From contig CALCJM010000003.1 of assembly GCA_937967505.1 (NCBI GenBank), positions 24,013 through 88,012 on the forward strand: a DNA stretch of 64,000 bases, written 5' to 3'. The translations under genes were made by a program, and so were the position numbers. The notes below the pieces were generated by a model, which was not told where the DNA came from, did no database searches, and saw only the letters and a program-made list of their open reading frames with translations. Numbering within the stretch: position 1 is the stretch's first letter; each line of letters starts with the position of its first letter. The DNA comes from an uncultured Pirellulaceae bacterium. Lineage in GTDB: Bacteria > Planctomycetota > Planctomycetia > Pirellulales > Pirellulaceae. Of this stretch, positions 35,924 through 46,877 are shown one piece after another.

Positions 35924-36832
35924 TCAGAATTGGCGTTCCGTATAGAAACGTGCTTCCGCTGTGGCGACCGTTGCGAAGTGCAGATCGACAATTGTGTGGA
36001 CGTTGTCGGCATACCCGCCAGCCATGCAGGTCGCCACGGGCACGCTCCGATCCCGAAAGTAATCGAAAACCAGCCTGTCGCGTTCCCGCAACCCGGCCCG
36101 CGAAAGGCATAATTGCCCCAATCGATCCTCCAAAAACGGATCGGCACCCGCCAGATAAAACACCATATCCGGTGACAAACGGCTCCAAATTTGTTTCAGC
36201 GATTGCTCTAACTGACTTATATAGATGTCATCGCCTGTGCCGGGCGGTAGCGCCACATCCAAATCCCCGTCCGTTTTTTGAAATGGAAAATTCTTGCCGC
36301 AGTGCATCGAAAATGCGAACAGGCTGGGATCACCGACTGCGATCGACGCAGTTCCATTTCCCTGATGAACGTCACAGTCAACAACCAGTGCGGTTTTGAT
36401 TACACCAGCGGATTGCAGCGTTTTGGCGGCAACACACGTGTCATTAAATACGCAGTACCCTTGTCCGGCATTGGCAAAAGCGTGATGCGTACCGCCAGCC
36501 AAATTGAAAGCCATGCCGTCTTGGGCCGCCGCAAAACCGGCGGCGATGGTGGCACCGGTCGATCGGCGAGACCGTTCCACCATTTTTTCCGACCAGGGGA
36601 AACCAATCCGACGTTGCTCAAGGGCTGATAATTCACCCGTTTTTATTTTCCTTAGATAGTCTGGCGAATGCACCAGCAAAATCTGGTCGTCCGTGGCCGC
36701 CGGTGGAATCAATAGTTCTACATTTAACTCTGATTGGGCAATGCGTTCCCGCAACAGTCGATACTTTGCCATCGGAAATCGATGCGAATCCGGCAGCGGT
36801 AACTCAAAGGTATCGGAATAGAACAGTTTCAC
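35924..36832 (-). CDS. Histone-deacetylase-family amidohydrolase
   Basis: A 302-residue zinc-dependent deacetylase of the HDAC/AcuC superfamily. The paired histidines are in GGTHHAF (116-117), zinc ligands in VDCDVHQGNGT (Asp 154, His 156) and AGADPFLEDRLG (Asp 231), and the catalytic tyrosine-type loop in MAGGYAD. Bacterial members deacetylate proteins, polyamines or acetylated sugars; the substrate here cannot be told. It stands alone between the RND operon and the QueD-like gene, and its 3' end faces the family A repeat copy 2. Confidence 0.9.
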   Translation of the reverse strand: MKLFYSDTFELPLPDSHRFPMAKYRLLRERIAQSELNVELLIPPAATDDQILLVHSPDYLRKIKTGELSALEQRRIGFPWSEKMVERSRRSTGATIAAGFAAAQDGMAFNLAGGTHHAFANAGQGYCVFNDTCVAAKTLQSAGVIKTALVVDCDVHQGNGTASIAVGDPSLFAFSMHCGKNFPFQKTDGDLDVALPPGTGDDIYISQLEQSLKQIWSRLSPDMVFYLAGADPFLEDRLGQLCLSRAGLRERDRLVFDYFRDRSVPVATCMAGGYADNVHTIVDLHFATVATAEARFYTERQF

Positions 36833-36928
36833 GGTGGCGGAACGCAGGCAGGCGAGGTCCGGGGAGAAATTATTTCAGGTTTCGCCGGATTTCAAATAAA
36901 GGCTATTTCCATAAGCGGCTGCTGATGG

Positions 36929-37429
36929 CTATCCAATGACTCGTTGAGCTTTGTGTGCGTTTTGCAGGACGGCATCGGCCTGGTTAAGGCTGACGTTGTT
37001 GGTAACTTCTGCATACGCGTGCTCGGTTTCCCATAGAACGACTTTCTTCATTCGCAAGTCGTAGCCTTTGATCGAACGGATCAGATCCGGGCAAATCTCG
37101 GCCATCAGGTATCGAGCCATATTCTCCGCCGTGGGGTTATACGGCATCAGATACAATCGGTGCGGCTGGGCTGAACGGATGGCGTCAATGGCGTTTTGGT
37201 CCTCGTCCCACAACACAAACCCGTGGTCCCAATTATCGTCGATCCAGCCTTTGAACAGTTTGTTCAGAACTGAAAAATCAACGACGCGCCCCAACGAATC
37301 TACCTCGTTGCCAGTCACATGGAATTCGACCAGATAATTGTGGCCGTGCAGGTTGGCACACTTCCCCTCGTGGTTCAGCAGCCGGTGCCCCGCACAAAAC
37401 TTGACCTGACGCATTATCGTGATACTCAT
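36929..37429 (-). CDS. queD: 6-carboxytetrahydropterin / 6-pyruvoyltetrahydropterin synthase-like (QueD)
   Basis: A 166-residue enzyme of the PTPS/QueD family. The zinc site is in FCAGHRL (His 15) and GKCANLHGHNY (His 28, His 30), with the catalytic Cys 24 four residues before His 28, as in QueD. The NPTAENMARYL segment and the ending WETEHAYAEV are conserved. QueD makes 6-carboxy-tetrahydropterin, an early intermediate of queuosine. It is longer than E. coli QueD (about 120 residues). No queC/queE gene is adjacent. The start has GGAAG four bases upstream. PTPS proper of folate/biopterin pathways is the alternative. Confidence 0.85.
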   Translation of the reverse strand: MSITIMRQVKFCAGHRLLNHEGKCANLHGHNYLVEFHVTGNEVDSLGRVVDFSVLNKLFKGWIDDNWDHGFVLWDEDQNAIDAIRSAQPHRLYLMPYNPTAENMARYLMAEICPDLIRSIKGYDLRMKKVVLWETEHAYAEVTNNVSLNQADAVLQNAHKAQRVIG

Positions 37430-37474
37430 GAGACTTCCGGTGGTGATGGGTTGCGATCAGCATTGCGGCTGCTG

Positions 37475-37582
37475 TTAAGGTGATTGGCAGTTGAGAGTTT
37501 ACCGTTGGCGATGCTGCCAGCTTCGCTCCGACGCTCTCAGCGTCGGCAACGGGTGGTAAATTCCCAACTGTCAGTCGCCTAA
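37475..37582 (-). repeat. Family A palindromic repeat, copy 3 (inverted)
   Basis: This copy is in the opposite orientation: the right end (GTCAGTCGCCTAA at 37570-37582) corresponds to the left end of the other copies. It lies between the MazG-like gene, whose stop is 5 bp away, and the QueD-like gene, which starts 46 bp further on the same strand. The central part is GCTGCCAGCTTCGCTC and GACGCTCTCAGCGTC. Confidence 0.88.
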
Positions 37583-37586
37583 GAGG

Positions 37587-37961
37587 CTACTGATTGGGTT
37601 GATGGTTGGGTGTCTGATTTAGTTTGGGGTTGCTCTTGTGACGGTCTTTATCTCGCCGCGTTTTCTTGTCCAGATTTTGCTTCATTGCTTCGGTTAAATC
37701 TACTCCTGTTTGGTTGGCGATACAGATTACCACAAACAAAATATCGGCCAGTTCGTCGCTGATCGATCCTTGAACATCGGACGCTTTGAAGCTCTGTTCC
37801 CCGTAGGTGCGTGACATAATGCGTGCCAGTTCACCGACCTCTTCAGTCAATTGGGCCAGATTGGTCAGTTCAGAAAAATATCGGACGCCAATGTTTCGAA
37901 TCCAGTCATCGACGGACGCCTGCGCCTGTGCGATTGTGATGTCTGCTGCCTGCTGAGTCAT
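37587..37961 (-). CDS. MazG-like nucleotide pyrophosphohydrolase
   Basis: A 124-residue protein of the all-alpha NTP-pyrophosphatase fold. The metal-binding motif appears as TEEVGELARIMSR (Glu 40, 41, 44) and SDELADILFVV (Glu 70, Asp 73), the EExxE...ExxD pattern. Such enzymes hydrolyse nucleoside triphosphates or dCTP-like house-cleaning substrates to the monophosphate and pyrophosphate. The C-terminal tail (NPKLNQTPNHQPNQ) is a polar, low-complexity extension. It is on the same strand as the QueD-like gene but the two are separated by repeat copy 3. It is divergent from the dehydrogenase gene. Confidence 0.88.
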   Translation of the reverse strand: MTQQAADITIAQAQASVDDWIRNIGVRYFSELTNLAQLTEEVGELARIMSRTYGEQSFKASDVQGSISDELADILFVVICIANQTGVDLTEAMKQNLDKKTRRDKDRHKSNPKLNQTPNHQPNQ

Positions 37962-38223
37962 GGTGGCCCATTTTCCTGAAGGTTATTGGCGACACAGAAT
38001 CCGCTATCGGGGACCAGTGATCACCCTTAGTGACAATGTAGCGGTCTGCTTGCCGGCAAAAATTGGATTATATCAGATTCCGTTAATGCTTCGATGCTCA
38101 AGTCGGCTTGTCGAGAACCGTTCTACAGAACATATTTACCAGATCGGGGTGATTGGCCTGTCGCCTGTGAGTCGCGCTTTTCCAGCCTTGTTTTACCCCC
38201 TGCCCCTTCCTGAATACTGTTTG

Positions 38224-39243
38224 ATGACCAAGCCGCGAATCGTAACCTGTTTTCCGCTTACTGACGCTCACGTGGACCAGATCCGTGACGCCGCTGGTGC
38301 GGGCTATGAAGTGTTGAAATCTTCCCAGGAGACCATCCACGAAGATATCTTCTCCGCCGACATATTCTGCGGCCATGTTAAAACGAAACGTCCGGTTGAC
38401 TGGTCGGCGATCGTCGCAGCGCGCAAACTTAAATGGATCCAGTCTTCTGCGGCCGGGCTGGACCATTGTCTGGCCCCTCCGGTGATCGCGTCTGATATCG
38501 TTGTCAGCGGCTGTAGTGCGCTTTTCGCGCGTCAGGTCGCCGAAACATCAATGGCGCTGTTGATTGCGTTGGTCCGCAGCATGCCTGTTTTTTTTCGAGC
38601 CCAACAAAGAAAAGAATACATCCGCCGCCCCACCGATGACATGCATCAAAAAAAGGTTGGGATCATTGGATTCGGAGGAAACGGATACCGCATTGCCAAA
38701 ACGTTGCGTCCCATGGTGGGACAGGTCGTGGCGACGGATCTATTTCCCCAATCCGTTCAACATGCGATCGAAGATGGTGTGGTAGATGCCGTCTATCCTG
38801 CGGATGCCCTAGAAGAAATGATTGGCCAAACTGACGTGAACATTGTGACGCTACCGTTGTCCGAGGCAAATGAGAAACGAATTGGCGAGGCCCAGTTTTC
38901 TGCGATGAAACGTGGTGCGTATTTTATCAACGTCGGGCGCGGCAGCGTCGTTGACCAAGATGCACTGATCCGACATTTGCAAAATGGGCGAATTGCCGGT
39001 GCAGGTCTGGACGTGGCGGATCCCGAACCGATTGAAGTCCAATGCCCGTTATGGGAGATGGAAAATGTAGTCATTACGCCGCACGTGGGCGCGCAGTCCG
39101 CATGGAGGGTTCCGGTGACAGTTGAGTTCTTTTGCGAAAATCTTCGGCGTTACGCACAGGGGCAACCGCCGATGAATCTGGTCGATAAACCGCTTGGTTT
39201 TCCGCGGCCGCAGCATCGTGTTGAGTTAGGAGGACATTGGTAG
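38224..39243 (+). CDS. D-isomer-specific 2-hydroxyacid dehydrogenase
   Basis: The frame is open from 37960 but the family fold starts at ATG 38224 (MTKPRIVTCFPLT), giving 339 residues, the usual length. The NAD-binding Rossmann motif is KKVGIIGFGGNGYRIAKTL. The catalytic Arg is in NVGRGSVVD, the Glu in VADPEPIE and the His in ITPHVGAQS. The enzyme interconverts a 2-keto acid and a D-2-hydroxy acid with NAD(P)H; the substrate (glyoxylate, phosphoglycerate or other) is not determinable. It ends one base before the following kinase gene, so the two are probably cotranscribed. Confidence 0.9.
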   Translation: MTKPRIVTCFPLTDAHVDQIRDAAGAGYEVLKSSQETIHEDIFSADIFCGHVKTKRPVDWSAIVAARKLKWIQSSAAGLDHCLAPPVIASDIVVSGCSALFARQVAETSMALLIALVRSMPVFFRAQQRKEYIRRPTDDMHQKKVGIIGFGGNGYRIAKTLRPMVGQVVATDLFPQSVQHAIEDGVVDAVYPADALEEMIGQTDVNIVTLPLSEANEKRIGEAQFSAMKRGAYFINVGRGSVVDQDALIRHLQNGRIAGAGLDVADPEPIEVQCPLWEMENVVITPHVGAQSAWRVPVTVEFFCENLRRYAQGQPPMNLVDKPLGFPRPQHRVELGGHW

Positions 39244-39244
39244 T

Positions 39245-40405
39245 ATGGATACCGAAGACGAAAGATCATTGTTTATGACCTCGGGGGATGACCTGTCGCC
39301 GACGGTCTCGCACCTCGAATCCCAGGTGGCGATGCGAAACGGAGACCTGCTGGATTGTTACGAACAGATCATCGACGGGAGGCGGCAAAGCTGGACGACA
39401 CATTTGCGGTTTCTGAAAAAGCTAGGGTCTGGCGGACAGGGCGAGGTCTATTTGACGCGGCGGCGAGGATCGGACGATTTTACGCTGCCGGTTGCGCTGA
39501 AGATCTTTTCCCCCGAAAGATACCCCTCTCTGGACGATTATGAGGAGGACATGGGGCGGATGGCGCGTGTGGCCTCGAAGGTCGCTCGTATCCAACACGA
39601 AAATCTGCTTCAGGTGGAGAATTTTCTTGAACAGGACCAAATTCGGATGATGGTCATGGAATGGGTCGAAGGGTTCGACCTGCGACGATTACTGACGCCT
39701 AAAATGTTCGGTTTGTTGAAGCAGCGTGTGAGCACGAAACGCTGGAACCATGTCAACGATGTGCTGGTGACTTCCGGGCCGGTCCAACCACGATTTAAGG
39801 CGGGTGTCGCGGTAGCGATTGTGCGCGATTGCCTAGAGGCATTGGCAGCAATGCATCGCAACGGCATTGTTCACGGCGACGTGAAACCGGGAAATATCAT
39901 GCTCAAACGAACCGGTCACGCGAAAATGATCGATATCGGGGCCGCGTTTGACATGGATGATCCACCATCCAAACGCGCCTGTACGCCAACCTATGCAGCA
40001 ATCGAAGTCCTAGAAGGAAGTGCCAACACACAGCGCAGTGATCTTGCCAGTCTGGGCTATGTGGCGATTGAACTGTTGGCAGGACGGCCTCTGTTTCCCG
40101 ATGTGAAAGGACTGGGGTCGTTGCTAAAGGCGAAACGCTCGCTGATTGACGAATTGCACTTGGTGCTGCCGGAAGAAGTTTACTGCAATGAACTGCTGGT
40201 CAATTTCTGTCGCGGGCTGATCAATCCCGATCCTCAGCAGCGCTTCAACAGCGCCGAAGAAGCGGATTTTCGAGACCAGGGAGCGGCCGCATTTCATCGG
40301 CAGTTAATCAAAAATGACCTCGCCAGCCAGTATCAGAACGATATCAGGATTTGGGTGGAGGAACTAATTGAGATCGAGTTATCGGGCGCAGATTTTTCAG
40401 GGTAA
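39245..40405 (+). CDS. Atypical cytoplasmic Ser/Thr kinase
   Basis: A 386-residue kinase without a transmembrane segment. The glycine loop is GSGGQGEVYL (61-70), the lysine is in VALKIF (Lys 86), and the catalytic loop reads VHGDVKPGNIM (210-220), so the usual HRD is HGD, a non-RD kinase. The DFG is DIG (230-232). An unusual insertion (about 151-185) follows the hinge. AGGAGG lies 11 bases before ATG 39245. Since the catalytic Asp and lysine are kept, activity is plausible. It is one base after the dehydrogenase gene and likely in its operon; the target is unknown. Confidence 0.88.
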   Translation: MDTEDERSLFMTSGDDLSPTVSHLESQVAMRNGDLLDCYEQIIDGRRQSWTTHLRFLKKLGSGGQGEVYLTRRRGSDDFTLPVALKIFSPERYPSLDDYEEDMGRMARVASKVARIQHENLLQVENFLEQDQIRMMVMEWVEGFDLRRLLTPKMFGLLKQRVSTKRWNHVNDVLVTSGPVQPRFKAGVAVAIVRDCLEALAAMHRNGIVHGDVKPGNIMLKRTGHAKMIDIGAAFDMDDPPSKRACTPTYAAIEVLEGSANTQRSDLASLGYVAIELLAGRPLFPDVKGLGSLLKAKRSLIDELHLVLPEEVYCNELLVNFCRGLINPDPQQRFNSAEEADFRDQGAAAFHRQLIKNDLASQYQNDIRIWVEELIEIELSGADFSG

Positions 40406-40504
40406 ACCACGGCGGTCAGCGCCAGACGACGGGCCGCTCGCATGCGTTACGACTGTTGTCAGACGGTGGACGACTCCCTCGCAATACTTTTGCACACGAT
40501 ACTT

Positions 40505-40529
40505 CCACGCCCTGGCGAGCGTCGCGGCC
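40505..40529. repeat. Short palindromic repeat, family B, copy 3 (diverged)
   Basis: CCACGCCCTGGCGAGCGTCGCGGCC resembles the copies at 6991 and 25480 but differs at several positions. It lies 100 bp after the atypical kinase gene and 40 bp before family A copy 4. Confidence 0.55.
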
Positions 40530-40568
40530 AAAAAACAGGGGTCAGCGAAATGTCGCTTCCGGGGTTTG

Positions 40569-40674
40569 TTAGGCGACTGGCAGTTAGGAATTTACCATCC
40601 GTTGGCGACGCTGCCAGCGTCAGAGCGCAGCTGGCAGTATCGCCAACGGGAAGCTTTCAACTGGCAATCGCCTT
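40569..40674 (+). repeat. Family A palindromic repeat, copy 4
   Basis: A 106-bp copy from TTAGGCGACTGGCAGTT to CTGGCAATCGCCTTA. On the minus strand the right end supplies the stop codon of the small protein gene (40673-40675). Inner arms CCGTTGGCGA and TCGCCAACGG are perfectly complementary. It sits between convergent genes (kinase and the small protein). Confidence 0.9.
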
Positions 40675-40900
40675 ACGCCCAATCCAGTCCGGTGCTTATT
40701 TTGACACGTTCCTCAAAATTACCCAGCAATCCACCAATCACGTCCCACTTAAGGGCGCGGCGAATTTCGATATCGCCTTGCTGGTTAACCCGGACGATCG
40801 AATTGTCGCTTACGCCTGCGTCTTTCAGATCGCTGGTGTGTAGTTCTCCGTCATCGATGATTTGTTTCAGATTCTCACCGGTCAATTCGATAAATTTCAT
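40673..40900 (-). CDS. Small conserved-looking hypothetical protein
   Basis: A 75-residue protein with no signal peptide or membrane segment. It starts MKFIELTGENLKQIIDD and carries VSDNSIVRVNQQGDIEI and ALKWDVIGGLLGNFEERV, an alpha/beta pattern of a compact soluble domain. I do not recognise the family. Its stop codon lies in the end of repeat copy 4. It is downstream of the RtcB gene on the same strand, but a terminator separates them. Confidence 0.6.
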   Translation of the reverse strand: MKFIELTGENLKQIIDDGELHTSDLKDAGVSDNSIVRVNQQGDIEIRRALKWDVIGGLLGNFEERVKISTGLDWA

Positions 40901-40980
40901 CGCAGCATTCTCTTCGTTACTTTTCAGGTCCGTTGATTAACGTCCCCGACAGTATAACCATAATCCCAGTTGAAGATCAT

Positions 40981-41018
40981 AAAAAAATGGTCACACGGCA
41001 TTCCCGCCATGCGACCAT
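40981..41018 (-). terminator. Rho-independent terminator of the rtcB gene
   Basis: On the minus strand ATGGTC (41018-41013) and GACCAT (40992-40987) close a hairpin with an inner GGC/GCC pairing, followed by seven T. It lies about 34 bp after the rtcB stop codon, at the expected distance. Confidence 0.8.
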
Positions 41019-41051
41019 CTTCGCACACAGGAGTTCCAACCGGCGTCAAAC

Positions 41052-42206
41052 TTACCCACCTTTAAAATTAATCAGCGGGGTAAGTTTTTGGGTCACGTGG
41101 ACCAGTGCACGTTGCGCTTTCATCACCGTACCGATATCTTTATAAGCTCCGGGGGCCTCGTCCCGCAGGAGAAAGGACTTCCTCCGATCGAACCAGATAT
41201 CTGCTGTCTGGGAAGCAAACGCGTTGGCAGAAATTCGACGCCGCGCTTCGCCACGACTCATCTTTCGGCCAGCCCCGTGCGAACACGACAGTAACCCCTC
41301 CTTATTGCCGGTGCCGGTGACCAGATAGCTGACCGTTGCCATCGATCCGGGCACCACGCCAACGCCGCCTTTTTCGAGGCGCTGCGCTCCTTTGCGATGG
41401 ACGTACCACAACTGGCCGAAGTGCTCCTCCCGTTGAAGATGGTTGTGGTCAAGATGGATGCACGACTCCATCACTGGCTCCATTTCCAACCCGGATTTTA
41501 ACACACGCGCAATTGCGGACAACATTGCCAGTCGGTTGGCCTGTGCATACCGCCGGGCCCATTGCACGTCCTGCACGTAGGCTTTTCCGGCACTCTGGTT
41601 CACATCCAGTCCAACCATCCGACGGCCTGTTCCAGCCCGTTTCAAATGATGGGCGCTGATGGCCTGTCCCATCGACCGTGAGCCGCTGTGAATCATCAGC
41701 CAGAGTTGGCCTGATTCATCGGCGAGGAATTCGACAAAATGGTTTCCACCGCCAAGGGTTCCCAGCTGAACTCTGCCAGCGCGGAACTTCAACCTGTCAA
41801 GCCGATTGTCAGACAGCTTACGGGTCACCAGATCCTCGGGCAGTGATGCCGTGTCGGGTGCGTTGTGTGTGCTGTGTCGGTTGATCGGAACGGAGTTGGT
41901 TAGTGCGGCCAGTACCCACGCAGCGCCGGGCGCGTCGCGCAGTACTTGGGACTGGCCGTTGAACTTGACGGCCAAAATTCCGCAGCCAATATCACCTCCG
42001 ACGACTTCCGGATACACCGTATGTCCGGTCGCCAGCACTGTACCAACGCAAGCCGTCCCCGCTAGGTGAACGTCCGGCATCACTGCCATGTGCTGCACGT
42101 CAGGCAGGCGCTTTAGCCGGTCCAAAGAACGACGAACGTCAGTGTCGATACGATGAGACACCCACTGCTTATACGTCGGTGGTGTTCTTTTAATTTGAGC
42201 CTTCAT
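41052..42206 (-). CDS. rtcB: RtcB-type RNA-splicing ligase
   Basis: A 384-residue member of the RtcB family, which joins 3'-phosphate or 2',3'-cyclic phosphate RNA ends to 5'-OH ends with GTP and Mn2+. Seen are PDVHLAGTACVGTVL, GGDIGCGILAVKF (a metal Cys), LGGGNHFVEF, HSGSRSMG and SHGAGRKMSR, which carries the His that is guanylylated. The frame opens at 42248, but ATG 42206 has CTAGGAG 6 bases upstream. No rtcA or rtcR gene is adjacent, so it may be constitutive. A clear terminator follows. The protein could act in tRNA repair or stress-induced RNA healing. Confidence 0.93.
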   Translation of the reverse strand: MKAQIKRTPPTYKQWVSHRIDTDVRRSLDRLKRLPDVQHMAVMPDVHLAGTACVGTVLATGHTVYPEVVGGDIGCGILAVKFNGQSQVLRDAPGAAWVLAALTNSVPINRHSTHNAPDTASLPEDLVTRKLSDNRLDRLKFRAGRVQLGTLGGGNHFVEFLADESGQLWLMIHSGSRSMGQAISAHHLKRAGTGRRMVGLDVNQSAGKAYVQDVQWARRYAQANRLAMLSAIARVLKSGLEMEPVMESCIHLDHNHLQREEHFGQLWYVHRKGAQRLEKGGVGVVPGSMATVSYLVTGTGNKEGLLSCSHGAGRKMSRGEARRRISANAFASQTADIWFDRRKSFLLRDEAPGAYKDIGTVMKAQRALVHVTQKLTPLINFKGG

Positions 42207-42248
42207 GGTTCTGCTCCTAGTGGTGATGATTCTCATACTCAATTTCAA

Positions 42249-43037
42249 ACGAGAGGAGAGTCTGTTCAGGTTTGTATTTCAATGGACTTACCTTGTTCAA
42301 AAGATCGTGCCGGCACTGCCTGAAGAAGGCGCGCACGGACAGGGATGAGGCTGCTGATGGTCGGATCCACCAGAAAGCACAAGCGCGGACGCGGTGGGTA
42401 AGTTCGAACCGCGATTGGCAGATTGCCGGCAAACGCAGTAGGAATGTGCGTATGGCTGTTGTCAGCCGAAGAACGACCTGCCAATGGTCAAACCAAGGCT
42501 ATCAAGCTGTCAATTGATAATGTGACAGGTCGCCAAAAAACGCGCAGCTACAATGCCAGATCTACGTGGATCGCAGGTTCGCCGGAAACCAATTTTACGA
42601 TAGAGAGTCGCATGACAGACTCCTTGGTTAAGTTAGAAAGGTTAGAAAGGTTAGAGAGGTTAGAGAGGTTAGAAATCGCTAGATAGAGTTCGCAGGAATA
42701 GGCTGCCGGTGGCCTGTCAAATCTGGCAGGGGACCGGCGGTTCTGATTGGACAATCGGCTCCGTAGCAGGTTCGCGCGACAAGGTACAATCCCTCCACAC
42801 CAGCAGCACTGCAGCCCATGAATCCTGCCTGCCACTAAAATCCGGGATGAGCGTTTCGGTCACGCAATTACTGCCGCTTTTTTTGGGGAGGACCTAGCTT
42901 TGTCACTTACCGACCGGCGGGAGGATCCGCGCTCCCGCATTGTGGCAGGAGGCGGAACTTCCGTTCGATTGCGTCCCCGGGGGGCAGCCGCGTGGGTGCC
43001 GGGGACAGGTCGATTTGGCCGACGTCAGATTGCGACA
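42249..43037. other. Intergenic region with a short tandem repeat
   Basis: About 790 bp between rtcB and the galactosidase gene without a credible gene; short frames on both strands do not resemble proteins. The region contains the 9-bp repeat listed separately. Nothing else was recognised. Confidence 0.5.
42631..42675. repeat. 9-bp tandem repeat
   Basis: The unit GTTAGAAAG (varying to GTTAGAGAG) is repeated about five times (AGTTAGAAAGGTTAGAAAGG ...). Translated on the plus strand it gives LER repeats, but no gene is supported there. It is a microsatellite-like array. Confidence 0.8.
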
Positions 43038-46373
<3,336 letters not shown>

Positions 46374-46584
46374 TTAAGTGCTGATTAAGTCGATTGTGGC
46401 TTGGCGGGCCGTTACACTTTCCGGCATTATTGGCCACCGGAAGGCGTCCGCACAGCATCGATCATTAAAGGTTAATTAAATTACCGCTCGATGGAAGGTG
46501 AGACACGGTCAATAACGACACTTCCCGGGCAACGCCGCGGTTGATGTCCGCAAGTCTTTGCGAGGCAACTAGGAATCACAAAAT

Positions 46585-46744
46585 GGCCGGGTCGCAAATC
46601 GGCCGGGTCGCAAAACGGCCGGGTCGCAAAACGGCCGAGTCGCAAATCGGCCGGGGCGCAAATCGGCCGAGTCGCAAATCGGCCGGGTCGCAAATCGGCC
46701 GAGTCACAAATCGGCCGAGTCACAAAACGGCCGGGTCGCATTTG
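46585..46744 (+). repeat. 16-bp minisatellite, 10 units
   Basis: Ten head-to-tail copies of GGCCGGGTCGCAAATC, with variants at a few positions (GAGT for GGGT, AAAC for AATC, CACA for CGCA). It runs from 46585 to 46744 and ends 96 bp before the TATAAT of the guaA promoter region. Because the unit is 16 bp, in-frame translation repeats every 48 bp; no gene is supported there. Half-units GGCCG/CGGCC allow local pairing. Confidence 0.95.
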
Positions 46745-46840
46745 CGGAGGGGGGATCATTGTCCCGGAAGTGGCGAAATTGCCTGACTTTACCGGCTGGA
46801 GGGGATGTGCTTTGTCGCTAGGAAAGGGCGCGAGAATTCG

Positions 46841-46846
46841 TATAAT
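46841..46846 (+). promoter_or_regulatory. Possible -10 box of guaA
   Basis: TATAAT at 46841-46846 matches the -10 consensus exactly; TTGTCG at 46812-46817 is the nearest -35-like hexamer but is 23 bp upstream, too far for a good promoter. If used, transcription would start near 46853, so the translation start must be at 46878 rather than at 46845 or 46770. Confidence 0.4.
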
Positions 46847-46877
46847 GCTGAATTCAAATTTTCACCCTGCCAAGAAG

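Noticed and set aside
40368..40940. A 190-residue plus-strand frame across repeat copy 4
   Set aside because: It runs through the kinase 3' end, both repeat families and an antisense gene, with low-complexity sequence and no motif.
42411..42440. GCGATTGGCAG near 42414 as a repeat end
   Set aside because: Only the first 11 bases agree and the following sequence diverges.
42217..42835. Short frames between rtcB and the galactosidase
   Set aside because: They overlap one another on both strands, lack ribosome binding sites and motifs, and one is made of the 9-bp repeat.
46585..46744. CRISPR-like array
   Set aside because: Units are 16 bp with no unique spacers and no cas genes nearby; it is a plain tandem repeat.
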